In this document: positions 7,399-15,036 of the stretch, piece after piece
Layout: every line of letters begins with the position of its first letter
Position numbering within the stretch: the stretch's first letter is position 1
Assembly: GCA_023249255.1 (NCBI GenBank)
Contig: JAHFCY010000016.1
Span: forward strand, 1 to 27,067
Reading direction: 5' to 3'
Length of the DNA stretch: 27,067 nucleotides
Source: Candidatus Lindowiibacteriota bacterium
GTDB taxonomy: Bacteria; Lindowbacteria; 2-12-FULL-62-27
Position numbers and translations under genes: made by a program
The notes under the pieces: model-generated
Told to the model about the DNA's origin: nothing
Seen by the model: only the letters and a program-made list of their open reading frames with translations
The model's database searches: none

Positions 7399-8073
7399 AT
7401 GTTCAACGGCATCATCCGGCATCAGGGCAGAATTTCACGAATCGATTTGCCGCGCGGCAAAATGGAAATTTTTGCGCCGGTTCTGATCCGCCAACTGCAC
7501 CCCGGCGACTCGATCGCCGTTGACGGCGTGTGCCTGACCGTGACCCGGTGCGGACACGGGAGATTCTCGGTCGACGTCACGCCCGAAACCGTCCGGCGGA
7601 CGGCATTTCGCTGGAAAGCGCCGGGCGCGGCTGTCAATCTTGAACTTCCCATGCGCATGAATGACCGAATTCACGGCCATCTGGTGCTCGGGCACGTGGA
7701 CGGCGTAGGCGTAGTAACACTTTCTGGCTTTAAGAATAGCAGAATAATTCATTCAAAGACGAGACGACCGACGCGAGGCGTTCATCTATATCTTTATGTT
7801 CCTACACGACTTGTAAAATTTCTCGCCGAAAAAGGCTCTTGGGCCGTCAACGGAGTCAGCTTGACGATATCGGCTCTGCGTGGCAGACTGTCCGGTTCGG
7901 CGCTTATTCCGGAAACGCTTCAGCGCACGAATCTTGGCAGGCTCAAACCCGGCGACCGGGTGAACATCGAAGTCGATGTTCTGGCACGGTATGCGTATCG
8001 ATACGCCCGGTACCGAAGGACACGCGAGGAGTCATGGAAAAACAAATTTATTCGAGCATCGAAGAGGCGATAG
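7399..8073 (+). CDS. ribE: Riboflavin synthase, alpha subunit
   Basis: Dismutates two 6,7-dimethyl-8-ribityllumazine molecules to riboflavin. The protein is 224 residues with two lumazine-binding repeats: first [23 protein letters not shown] and [10 protein letters not shown]; second [27 protein letters not shown] and [13 protein letters not shown]. The ATG at 7399 starts the canonical MFNGI N-terminus and has GGGGA 8 bases upstream. In the second repeat, IPETL replaces the more usual IPHTL. Bases from about 7705 to 7840 (linker and start of repeat two) are visibly AT-richer, with rare codons such as AGA, ATA and CTA. The tail after residue 200 is basic ([11 protein letters not shown] and onward) and overlaps ribBA by 40 bases. 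Some databases call this gene ribC. Confidence 0.94.
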   Translation: MFNGIIRHQGRISRIDLPRGKMEIFAPVLIRQLHPGDSIAVDGVCLTVTRCGHGRFSVDVTPETVRRTAFRWKAPGAAVNLELPMRMNDRIHGHLVLGHVDGVGVVTLSGFKNSRIIHSKTRRPTRGVHLYLYVPTRLVKFLAEKGSWAVNGVSLTISALRGRLSGSALIPETLQRTNLGRLKPGDRVNIEVDVLARYAYRYARYRRTREESWKNKFIRASKRR

Positions 8074-9269
8074 CCGACATACGATCGGGTCTCATGGTGA
8101 TCGTGGTGGACGATGAAGACCGCGAGAACGAAGGGGACCTGGTGATGGCGGCGGAGAAAGTGACGCCGGAAGCCGTGACGTTCATGGTGACGCACGGCCG
8201 GGGCCTGATCTGCGTTCCTCTGCCCGCGAGGCGATGCGCGGAACTCGGGTTGGATCTTGTGCCGCAGGAAAACTTTGAGCGCGACCGGACGCGGACGAAT
8301 TTCACGGTATCGGCGGACGCCAGGCGCGGCACGACGACCGGAATTTCCGCGCACGACCGGGCCGAAACGATCCGGCAACTGTCGAATCTTTCCTCGAGCG
8401 AATCCGATTTCATCCGGCCCGGCCATGTTTTTCCGATCCAAGCCCAGCCTGGCGGCGTGTTGAAACGCGCGGGACACACCGAAGCCTCCGTCGATCTGGC
8501 GCGGATGGCCGGGTGTCTTCCGGTCGGCGTCATCTGCGAGATTCTGAAAGACGACGGCGCGATGGCGCGCATGCCCGACCTCATCGTATTCGCCAAAAAG
8601 CATGATCTTCGAATCATCACCATCCGCGATCTCATCGCTTTTCGTGCGCGGACTGAAAAACTTGTGCATCTTGCGGCCGAGGCCGATTTCCCAACGCGAT
8701 ACGGCCAGTTCCGGATGAAGCTTTATCGCGACGATATCGAGAACAAGGAGCATCTGGCGATCATCAAGGGCGATGTCAGCGGCAGGGAAAACGTGCTGGT
8801 CCGCGTCCACTCCGAATGTCTCACCGGAGACGTCTTCGGCTCCGCCCGGTGCGACTGCGGCGAACAGCTCGCCAAATCCCTTCGCGCGATCGAATCCGAG
8901 GGCGCCGGCGTCGTGCTCTACATCCGGCAGGAGGGCCGCGGGATCGGCCTGGCAAATAAAATCAAAGCCTACGCATTGCAGGATCAGGGGCTGGACACCG
9001 TCGAGGCCAACCGCAAACTCGGGTTTGCGCCGGACCTTCGCGACTACGGCGTCGGAGCGCAGATTCTGGTCGATCTCGGCCTGACCACGATCCGGATTCT
9101 GACGAACAATCCGAAAAAAGTCGTCGGCCTCAAGGGATACCGGCTGGAAATCGTCGAGCAGGTCCCGATCGAAACAAAACCTACGGAACAAAATTACGAG
9201 TATCTGAAAACCAAAAAGGAAAAACTGGGTCATCTCATCAACCTCGATGAGGATCATTTCGCATCATGA
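8034..9269 (+). CDS. ribBA: Bifunctional DHBP synthase / GTP cyclohydrolase II
   Basis: Makes both riboflavin precursors: 3,4-dihydroxy-2-butanone 4-phosphate from ribulose 5-phosphate (N-terminal domain) and the pyrimidine precursor from GTP (C-terminal domain). It is 411 residues. The DHBP synthase half has [17 protein letters not shown] (25-41), [18 protein letters not shown] and [16 protein letters not shown] (145-160). The cyclohydrolase II half has [20 protein letters not shown], with zinc ligands Cys262, Cys273 and Cys275, then [21 protein letters not shown] and [11 protein letters not shown]. The ATG lies within the 3' end of ribE and is preceded by GAGGAG at a good distance. Both domains look active. 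This is the usual partner of ribD, ribE and ribH in compact rib operons. Confidence 0.96.
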   Translation: MEKQIYSSIEEAIADIRSGLMVIVVDDEDRENEGDLVMAAEKVTPEAVTFMVTHGRGLICVPLPARRCAELGLDLVPQENFERDRTRTNFTVSADARRGTTTGISAHDRAETIRQLSNLSSSESDFIRPGHVFPIQAQPGGVLKRAGHTEASVDLARMAGCLPVGVICEILKDDGAMARMPDLIVFAKKHDLRIITIRDLIAFRARTEKLVHLAAEADFPTRYGQFRMKLYRDDIENKEHLAIIKGDVSGRENVLVRVHSECLTGDVFGSARCDCGEQLAKSLRAIESEGAGVVLYIRQEGRGIGLANKIKAYALQDQGLDTVEANRKLGFAPDLRDYGVGAQILVDLGLTTIRILTNNPKKVVGLKGYRLEIVEQVPIETKPTEQNYEYLKTKKEKLGHLINLDEDHFAS

Positions 9270-9300
9270 GACCGGTCAGGTTGATGTTCTGCGCCCGTAC

Positions 9301-9307
9301 AAGGAGG
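9301..9307 (+). promoter_or_regulatory. Strong ribosome binding site for ribH
   Basis: AAGGAGG, a perfect anti-Shine-Dalgarno match, lies 7 bases before the ATG at 9315. It matters because it fixes the start upstream of an unusual basic N-terminal extension and argues that the tail is translated. It lies in a 45-base spacer after ribBA, one of the longer gaps in this operon. Confidence 0.85.
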
Positions 9308-9314
9308 AATTGCG

Positions 9315-9950
9315 ATGAGTCGGGATCGTAAGGCGTCCGGAGCGACGAAGGCAAGTTCGGCAAAGGCGAGTGTGGTGAAGGCGAATCCGGTGAAGGCCGG
9401 TCTGGTGGTCAAGGCCAGTCCGGTAAAAACCAATTCACGCGTCGCCAGAAAATCGGCGGCGCCGGCCGCCAAGCCGCCCGGGGAGCTATGGGGAACGAAA
9501 GTGGCGTTGGTGATTTCGGATTTTCATTCTGATATCACGGAGAAGCTGGCGTCAGGCGCCACGGAAGTTTTTCAAAAATCCGGGGCACAGATCGACCGAT
9601 TCTCGGTGCCGGGGGCGTTTGAAATCGCCGGCGTCATCACTCGGCTGGCCCGAAGCCGACGCTATGACGGACTGATCGCCATCGGCTGCGTTATTCGCGG
9701 CGAGACCGAGCACTACGATCTGGTTGTGGATCAGGTGAGGGAGGGCGTGGGAAAGGTTTCGGCCGGGGGAGACGTGCCGGTGACGTTCGGCGTGTTGGCG
9801 GTGGAAAACCGTAAACAGGCCGTGGACCGTGCAGGCGGCAAATTGGGGAATCTCGGGACGGAGGCCGCCGAAGCGCTGCTCAAACTGATTCCCATCTATC
9901 GCCGTACAACGCATCCAGCGCTGGTTCAGGCGGGTCAAGGTCACGGCTGA
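9315..9950 (+). CDS. ribH: Lumazine synthase with basic N-terminal tail
   Basis: Condenses the ribityl-pyrimidine with DHBP to 6,7-dimethyl-8-ribityllumazine. The family core (about 155 residues, usually pentameric or a 60-subunit shell) runs from about residue 57 to 200: TKVALVISDFHSDIT, VPGAFEIAG (98-106), GCVIRGETEHYD (124-135, catalytic His133) and PVTFGVLAVENRKQA. It is preceded by about 53 residues rich in Lys, Ala, Ser and Val, with 13 basic residues against 1 acidic, including an imperfect 11-residue repeat (VVKANPVKAGL at 20-30, VVKASPVKTNS at 31-41). The strong ribosome binding site supports this long form. The last dozen residues also extend past the usual end and overlap the upstream open frame of nusB. 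The tail resembles histone-H1-like or nucleic-acid-binding tails in composition only; its role is unknown. Confidence 0.95.
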   Translation: MSRDRKASGATKASSAKASVVKANPVKAGLVVKASPVKTNSRVARKSAAPAAKPPGELWGTKVALVISDFHSDITEKLASGATEVFQKSGAQIDRFSVPGAFEIAGVITRLARSRRYDGLIAIGCVIRGETEHYDLVVDQVREGVGKVSAGGDVPVTFGVLAVENRKQAVDRAGGKLGNLGTEAAEALLKLIPIYRRTTHPALVQAGQGHG

Positions 9951-10020
9951 AGTCCGGTCCACGAGCGGTAAACGGCATCTGTCCCGGTCACTGGCCGTTC
10001 AGGCGCTGTATGCGGCCGAA

Positions 10021-10380
10021 ATGAAAGGCAAGGGAGCCGAGGCAGCAGTCGAACTGGACCGGCTGATCGAGGTCGATCCGCCCGATGAGGGCGTGGTCGA
10101 GTACGCGCGAAAACTTCTGGAGGCCGTCGGGCAAAACGCCGAGGCTGACAGGGCGATCACGTCGGTGCTGTCATCGTGGACGCTGGAACGGGTCACCCCG
10201 GTCGAGCGATGCATCCTATGGGTGGGCTTGAGCGAGCTTCAGGGAAATTCAGGCGTACCGCCGATCGTCGCCATCGACGAAGCTATTCGTCTGGCGAAGG
10301 AATTCGGAACAAAAAATTCAGAGAAATTTGTCAATGGCGTTCTGGACGCGATTTATAAAAAGAAAAAGTCCGCTACTTGA
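10021..10380 (+). CDS. nusB: Transcription antitermination factor NusB
   Basis: NusB, with NusE (S10), binds boxA RNA and promotes antitermination of rRNA operons. The C-terminal half is diagnostic: TPVERCILWVGLSELQ, then AIDEAIRLAKEFGTKNSEKFVNGVLD, close to E. coli NusB. The first standard start is ATG 10021 (119 residues), but similarity clearly continues upstream in the same frame: bases 9961-10020 encode TSGKRHLSRSLAVQALYAAE, matching the conserved RRRARECAVQALY helix that carries the RNA-binding arginines. Between the in-frame stop at 9886-9888 and 10021 there is no ATG, GTG or TTG; CTG occurs at 9979 and 9994. The true start is therefore probably non-canonical, or a frameshift separates it from ribH, whose reading frame ends at 9950. 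The 3' end overlaps the TPR gene. A ribH-nusB order is common in bacteria. Confidence 0.88.
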   Translation: MKGKGAEAAVELDRLIEVDPPDEGVVEYARKLLEAVGQNAEADRAITSVLSSWTLERVTPVERCILWVGLSELQGNSGVPPIVAIDEAIRLAKEFGTKNSEKFVNGVLDAIYKKKKSAT

Positions 10381-12370
10381 GGCCCAAGAAAAGCCGGTAG
10401 GCTTTTTAAAGCGGATTGTGGCGTTTATCGTCAGGCAAAAACCGTTCTGGTATGCTTCCGGCGTGTCGCTTCTGGCGCTCGGCGCGGCCGCTTACTACAC
10501 AATCAAAATCCGCCCATACCTCGGCCGGCGTGCCGGCATCGTGATCGAACAGCCGGCCGCGCAGGAGGCGCCGCCTGTCCCGCAAGTCTCGAAAGAGGCC
10601 GAACCGTTTCCGACCATCGTCGAGAGTGTGACCGAGGCGCGGGCGCAGGCGGTCGAGTTGATGAAGGCGGCGGAGGCGCATTATCAGCAGGGCGCGCTTG
10701 ATGAGGCCAAAGACGAACTTCAACGCGCCATCGGACTCACCTCCGATACCGGACTTCTGACGGTGGCCTACACCAATCTCGCGCATATCCTCGGGGGCGA
10801 GGGCAGATATTCCCAGGCGGTGCTGTTCCTTCAGCGCGCGCTCTCATTCGACAAACATTTTATTCAGGGATATCACAATCTTGGCGTCGCTCACCTTCGG
10901 GCGCATGATTACGACGACGCGCAAATTGCGTTTCAAATCTGCCTTCGCGAAAAACCGGATTTTGCGCCCTGCCACACAGGCCTTGGCGAGCTTCACGCCG
11001 TCATGGGCAGACAGGCCCAGGCGATATCCGAATTTACCGAGTCGCTCAAGAACCAGGAAAATCCCGACGTGCGATACGATCTGGGCCTGGCGTATCTTCA
11101 AAGCGAAAACAAGGCCCTGGCCATCGAACAGTTCACCGCCGTGCAGAAAGCGGCCGTCGATCCCTATCTCCGGTATCTGGCGCTGTTCAATCGCGGCTAT
11201 GCGCTCGATCTTCTGGACCGGCATGAGGAGGCGGCGGAGGACTATCGGGCGGCGGCGGCCCTGGCGCCCAAGGATGTAGACGCGACGTTCAACATGGGGC
11301 TGGCGCTCATGGCGGCCGGACGGAAAGACGAGGCGCTGGCGGCATTCCATCGGGTCATCGATCTGGATCCTTCGAATTTCGACGCCTACGCCAACGCCGC
11401 GACGCTTCACGCGGCCCTCGGCCAGTATCAGGAGGGAATTTCCCTGCTCAAACCCGTCCAGGACAAACTGCCTCTGCACAAACAGGTCAACTATCTGCTC
11501 GGAAATCTTTACCATCGCGTCGGAAAATTGGCCGAGTCCCATGACGCGTACTACCGCGTGCTCAATTACAGCCCAGAAGAGCTTTCGTCCCAGCTTCAGG
11601 CGGACGCAATGGCGGCGCTGGCATCCGTGTTTGACGATTCTGGCGATCTGGACGCGGCCGAACGGCTGTATCACGACGCGATCTCCATCGACAAAAAGGC
11701 GGCGTATCTGCATTTCAATCTGGCCCGGACGTTCAGGCGGCACCGGAAATTCGAGGACGCCGTGAAAGAGATCGCGATGGCCGTCGAGATGACGCAGTCG
11801 AGCGATTACCAGTACGTGCTGGCCATGGCCGAAATTCTCCTCGACGCGGAACTCATGAACAAGGCCTTCGACGCCTACAGGCTTGCCCTGGAAATTTCTC
11901 CGAACGAAGTCTATCCGCGATTCATGATGGCCCATGTTGCCGCCCGGCAACAGCAGTGGACCACCGCCCTGACCGAATACAACCGTCTTCTGACCCAAAA
12001 TCCCGCGCCAGACGTGCGGAGCGCGGTCCACAAGGGAATCGGGAACGTCTACCACGAGCAAAGCCAGTACGATCAGGCGCTGTCCGCCTACAAGGAGGCG
12101 CTGACGGATATGCCGAACGACGCGGCCCTGTACTACAACATCGCCCGGACGTACATGCAGATGGACAAACTTGACGAATGCCACATGGCTCTGGACAAAA
12201 GCATCTCCCTCAATTCCGAATCGAGCGAGGCCTTCACGCTTCTGGGCGTGTACAATTTCAGAAAAGGGTTGATGGGGAAGGCCTACGAGGCGTTTGATCG
12301 AGCGGTCAAACTCAATCCGGAAAACATCGAAGCCTATTACAACCGCGAGGCGCTGAGGAAATATCAATGA
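10334..12370 (+). CDS. Membrane-anchored protein with about 16 TPR repeats
   Basis: A 678-residue scaffold protein. After a basic N-terminus there is one predicted membrane helix at about residues 38-56 (FWYASGVSLLALGAAAYYTI), then a Pro/Ala-rich linker to about 95. The rest is a solenoid of about 16 tetratricopeptide repeats, recognisable by the spaced A, G, Y and final P (for example VDATFNMGLALMAAGRKDEA and DAALYYNIARTYMQMDKLDE). The positively charged N-terminus suggests the TPRs face the periplasm. ATG 10334 is chosen; TTG 10328 would add two residues. It overlaps nusB by 47 bases and PHP by 4 (ATGA). The function is unknown: TPR arrays bind proteins, and the position before envelope genes (waaA) weakly suggests a role in envelope assembly or secretion. 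Confidence 0.9.
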   Translation: MAFWTRFIKRKSPLLEAQEKPVGFLKRIVAFIVRQKPFWYASGVSLLALGAAAYYTIKIRPYLGRRAGIVIEQPAAQEAPPVPQVSKEAEPFPTIVESVTEARAQAVELMKAAEAHYQQGALDEAKDELQRAIGLTSDTGLLTVAYTNLAHILGGEGRYSQAVLFLQRALSFDKHFIQGYHNLGVAHLRAHDYDDAQIAFQICLREKPDFAPCHTGLGELHAVMGRQAQAISEFTESLKNQENPDVRYDLGLAYLQSENKALAIEQFTAVQKAAVDPYLRYLALFNRGYALDLLDRHEEAAEDYRAAAALAPKDVDATFNMGLALMAAGRKDEALAAFHRVIDLDPSNFDAYANAATLHAALGQYQEGISLLKPVQDKLPLHKQVNYLLGNLYHRVGKLAESHDAYYRVLNYSPEELSSQLQADAMAALASVFDDSGDLDAAERLYHDAISIDKKAAYLHFNLARTFRRHRKFEDAVKEIAMAVEMTQSSDYQYVLAMAEILLDAELMNKAFDAYRLALEISPNEVYPRFMMAHVAARQQQWTTALTEYNRLLTQNPAPDVRSAVHKGIGNVYHEQSQYDQALSAYKEALTDMPNDAALYYNIARTYMQMDKLDECHMALDKSISLNSESSEAFTLLGVYNFRKGLMGKAYEAFDRAVKLNPENIEAYYNREALRKYQ

Positions 12371-13278
12371 TCTCGCGCATCGATCTGCATCTTCACACCG
12401 ACGCGTCGGATGGCGCGATCCCGGTCGAAATCCTCGTGGCACGCGCCGCGCTTGCGGGCCTCACGGACATCGCCATCACCGAGCATGACAACGTCGATTC
12501 GTGGGAACGGGGACGGCGGGCGGGCAGGCAATACGGACTGCATCTGACACCCGGCATCGAAATTTCGACCAGTGTTGACGGACAGGACGTCCATCTTCTC
12601 GGCTACGAATTTTCCCCGGAAAGCGCCATCCTGCGCGGCCTCGTCGATCACCAGCACAATCTTCGCATGAAACGATTTCGCGCCATAATCATCAAACTTC
12701 GGGACCTCGGCGTACGGCTGAATCCGTCCGACATACACACGGAAAAAACGTCGGCGCCGGGCCGGGTCCACGTCGCGCAGGCCCTCGTCGCCGCGGGATA
12801 CGTCAAAGATGTCGAAGACGCGTTCCGGCAATATTTGCGCCGCGGCCGACCGGCTTACATTGCGCACGAAACAATCTCACCGGAGGAGGCAATCCGGATC
12901 GTCCACATGGCGGGTGGATTCGTTTCGCTGGCCCACCCCATTTTTTCAACCGGCGGCGAGAAACTTCGCAACCATCTCGCCGATACGGGACTCGACGCCG
13001 TCGAAGTTCTTCATCCCAAGCACACTCCGGCGCTGCAGGCGCGCCTCGTCGAATTCTGCCGGCATCGCGGACTTCTCATGACCGGCGGATCGGACTGGCA
13101 CGGCACGCTTAACGAGCCGTACGATCTGGGCGAATGGTTTTTGCAGGGCAACGGCAAATCTGACCGCACGACGCTGTCACAAATTCTCCTCAATGCGCGC
13201 CCCAACCGCCCCCGACAGCGGCGCGCCCAGCCCGCCCCGAGGCACGGCAGGCAATCAGCCGCCGTTCAGAAGCGTTAA
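12367..13278 (+). CDS. PHP-domain phosphoesterase, TrpH/RNase AM-like
   Basis: Polymerase-and-histidinol-phosphatase-superfamily enzyme of 303 residues. Metal-binding motifs are complete: DLHLHTDASDG (6-16), ITEHDN (37-42), PGIEIST, LAHPIF and GSDWHG. This arrangement is that of the TrpH/YciV group, which acts as 3',5'-nucleoside bisphosphate phosphatase or 5'-3' exoribonuclease trimming rRNA 5' ends (RNase AM). Family membership is clear; the exact substrate is inferred. The last 30 residues or so are basic and Pro/Arg-rich (NARPNRPRQRRAQPAPR), which could contact RNA. The start ATG overlaps the TPR gene stop (ATGA), and waaA follows after 6 bases. A histidinol-phosphatase role is possible in principle, but the sequence looks TrpH-like rather than HisK-like. 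Confidence 0.88.
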   Translation: MISRIDLHLHTDASDGAIPVEILVARAALAGLTDIAITEHDNVDSWERGRRAGRQYGLHLTPGIEISTSVDGQDVHLLGYEFSPESAILRGLVDHQHNLRMKRFRAIIIKLRDLGVRLNPSDIHTEKTSAPGRVHVAQALVAAGYVKDVEDAFRQYLRRGRPAYIAHETISPEEAIRIVHMAGGFVSLAHPIFSTGGEKLRNHLADTGLDAVEVLHPKHTPALQARLVEFCRHRGLLMTGGSDWHGTLNEPYDLGEWFLQGNGKSDRTTLSQILLNARPNRPRQRRAQPAPRHGRQSAAVQKR

Positions 13279-13284
13279 GACTCT

Positions 13285-14598
13285 TTGTCGGTCATCTACT
13301 CCTCCTTTTTCTGCGCCGGTCTTCTGGCCACGTCGCCCTACTGGCTGTGGCGCGCCGCCAAAAAAAATGAATTATCGCTGACAGCGGCCAGACTGGGCTG
13401 GACCGCATGGCCTCTGCCGGCGGGAATGACCGATCCAGTCTGGTTCCACGCCGTGTCGGTCGGCGAAGTTCAGGCGGCCAGTCCTCTGATCCGTCTGATC
13501 CGGGAACGCCGGCCGGACCGGGCCATCGCGCTCTCGGTCACAACGCGGACGGGCATGGAGGTGGCGCGAAAATTACTGAACGGAATATCCGGCGTGACGG
13601 GGCCGCTTCCATTTCCGCTCGACGTGCCGTGGGCCGTTCACCGGCGCCTTCGGGAGATCCGGCCGCAGGCGATCGTCCTCATCGACACCGAACTCTGGCC
13701 GAATCTGATTTCCTCCGCGGCCAGACGGGGCACGCGCATATTCGTGGCCAACGGCCGCATTTCGGACAAATCCTTTCCGCGATATCGCGCGATCCGTCGA
13801 TTTCTCCGGCCGATGCTCCAAAGCATTTCCGTCTTCTGGATGCAGTCCGACGTCGACGCCGAACGCATTGCCGAGCTGGGCGCGCCAACGAAAAACATCC
13901 GGGTGCCGGGAAATCTGAAAATCGACGCGCTGGCGTTGTCTATGGGCGGTGGGGACGCTCCGGCGCGCGCGGAAATTCCGAGCGGGGCTCCGGTCGTCCT
14001 GGCCGCAAGCACGCATCCGGGCGAGGAGGCGATGATTCTCGAAGCGGCCGGCGCGTGGAAAAGCCGGGGACATCGATTCCATCTGGCGATCGCACCCCGC
14101 CATCCCGAACGCGCGGGCGAAGTCCAGCGGGAGATTGAGTCAGCGGGATTTCGGACCGTTCGACGAAGCGAGATGATTCGACGGGCGGGAGCCGGCCCAT
14201 CGTGGCCTGACGGCGCCAATCAACGGGACGTTCTGCTGATCGACACAATCGGCGAGCTAACAAGATTTTTCCCTCGAGCGCGCGTGGTGTTTGTCGGCGG
14301 AAGCCTGGTTCCCAGGGGCGGACATAATATATTTGAGCCTGCAGCATTCGGCCGGCCCGTCGTCTTTGGTTCCCACATGGAAAATTTCCGGGAGGCCGAT
14401 CAGGCGCTGAATGGGCGAGGCGGGCGGAAAGTTTTTTCGGCGGACGAACTCAGCGCCGTCGTCGAATCAATGTTGGACAATCCCGCGCTGGCCGAATCGA
14501 CGGGCCGAACCGCCCGCGAGACCTTCGAATCGCTCAAGGGCGCCGCCGGCAAGATTATCGGAGAACTTCTGGAGGCCGTCGACCATGGCCGATCTTGA
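13285..14598 (+). CDS. waaA: 3-deoxy-D-manno-octulosonic acid (Kdo) transferase
   Basis: GT30 glycosyltransferase adding Kdo from CMP-Kdo to lipid A precursor at the cytoplasmic face of the inner membrane, an essential step in lipopolysaccharide core assembly. It is 437 residues. It has an N-terminal membrane helix (about 4-23), the acceptor-side motif WFHAVSVGEVQA with catalytic Glu61, VLIDTELWPNL, AASTHPGEE and the nucleotide-sugar-binding C-terminal motif GGHNIFEPAAFGRPVVFG. The start is TTG at 13285; no ATG or GTG would retain the membrane helix. It overlaps the thioesterase gene by 14 bases. The gene is the best evidence that the organism is Gram-negative with LPS. The number of Kdo residues added cannot be read from sequence. 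Also known as kdtA. Confidence 0.95.
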   Translation: MSVIYSSFFCAGLLATSPYWLWRAAKKNELSLTAARLGWTAWPLPAGMTDPVWFHAVSVGEVQAASPLIRLIRERRPDRAIALSVTTRTGMEVARKLLNGISGVTGPLPFPLDVPWAVHRRLREIRPQAIVLIDTELWPNLISSAARRGTRIFVANGRISDKSFPRYRAIRRFLRPMLQSISVFWMQSDVDAERIAELGAPTKNIRVPGNLKIDALALSMGGGDAPARAEIPSGAPVVLAASTHPGEEAMILEAAGAWKSRGHRFHLAIAPRHPERAGEVQREIESAGFRTVRRSEMIRRAGAGPSWPDGANQRDVLLIDTIGELTRFFPRARVVFVGGSLVPRGGHNIFEPAAFGRPVVFGSHMENFREADQALNGRGGRKVFSADELSAVVESMLDNPALAESTGRTARETFESLKGAAGKIIGELLEAVDHGRS

Positions 14599-15010
14599 GG
14601 ACAATGACTACTGTTTCATCTGTGGCCGGGAAAATCCGATCGGATTAAAACTGAGTTTCGATCTCGACCTGACCCATCAGGCAGTTCGTACCGTGTTTCG
14701 ACCCGGCCGCGAGCATCAGGGATGGACCGGCCGGCTTCACGGCGGGATCGTCGCGGCGATCCTTGACGAAGTCATGGTCAACGCCGCGTATCTGTCGGAC
14801 ATCCCCGCCGTCACAGGCGAAATGACCATCCGCTATCGCGCGGCCCTGAACACCGCCCAGCGCCTGCACTTTCTTGGCCGGATCACCGAGACTCGCGTGA
14901 AATTCATGAAGGCCAAGGCCGAATGCCGAACCGATGACGGCAACCTCGTTGCCGAATCCTCGGCCCTGCTCATCCGAGGCCCCTTGAAGGCCGACGGCCG
15001 CGTAGGATAG
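14585..15010 (+). CDS. PaaI-like hotdog-fold thioesterase
   Basis: Acyl-CoA thioesterase-like protein of about 141 residues with a single hotdog domain. The typical helix motif is LHGGIVAAILDEVMVNAA (56-73), where Gly-Gly and the Asp/Glu of the hot-dog helix form the thioester site. The N-terminus has DNDYCFICGRENPIGLKLSF, a Cys-x2-Cys form common in this thioesterase branch. ATG 14585 lies inside the end of waaA, and the frame open further upstream overlaps waaA. The substrate is unknown; members act on phenylacetyl-CoA, acyl-CoA or related thioesters, and the position next to an LPS gene does not settle it. No signal peptide is seen. It ends the his-rib-waaA gene train; a 26-base spacer follows. 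Confidence 0.85.
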   Translation: MADLEDNDYCFICGRENPIGLKLSFDLDLTHQAVRTVFRPGREHQGWTGRLHGGIVAAILDEVMVNAAYLSDIPAVTGEMTIRYRAALNTAQRLHFLGRITETRVKFMKAKAECRTDDGNLVAESSALLIRGPLKADGRVG

Positions 15011-15024
15011 ACTCTGGATATCTC

Positions 15025-15031
15025 AAGGAGG
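15025..15031 (+). promoter_or_regulatory. Strong ribosome binding site for the aldo/keto reductase
   Basis: AAGGAGG lies 5 bases before the ATG at 15037. With the 26-base spacer it marks a fresh translation start, and possibly the head of the four-gene heme/isoprenoid group. I do not see a convincing promoter in the spacer itself. Confidence 0.8.
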
Positions 15032-15036
15032 CCGGA

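Noticed and set aside
12367-13278. PHP protein as the missing histidinol phosphatase
   Set aside because: Motif arrangement is TrpH/RNase AM-like, and it lies far from the his genes with no supporting feature.
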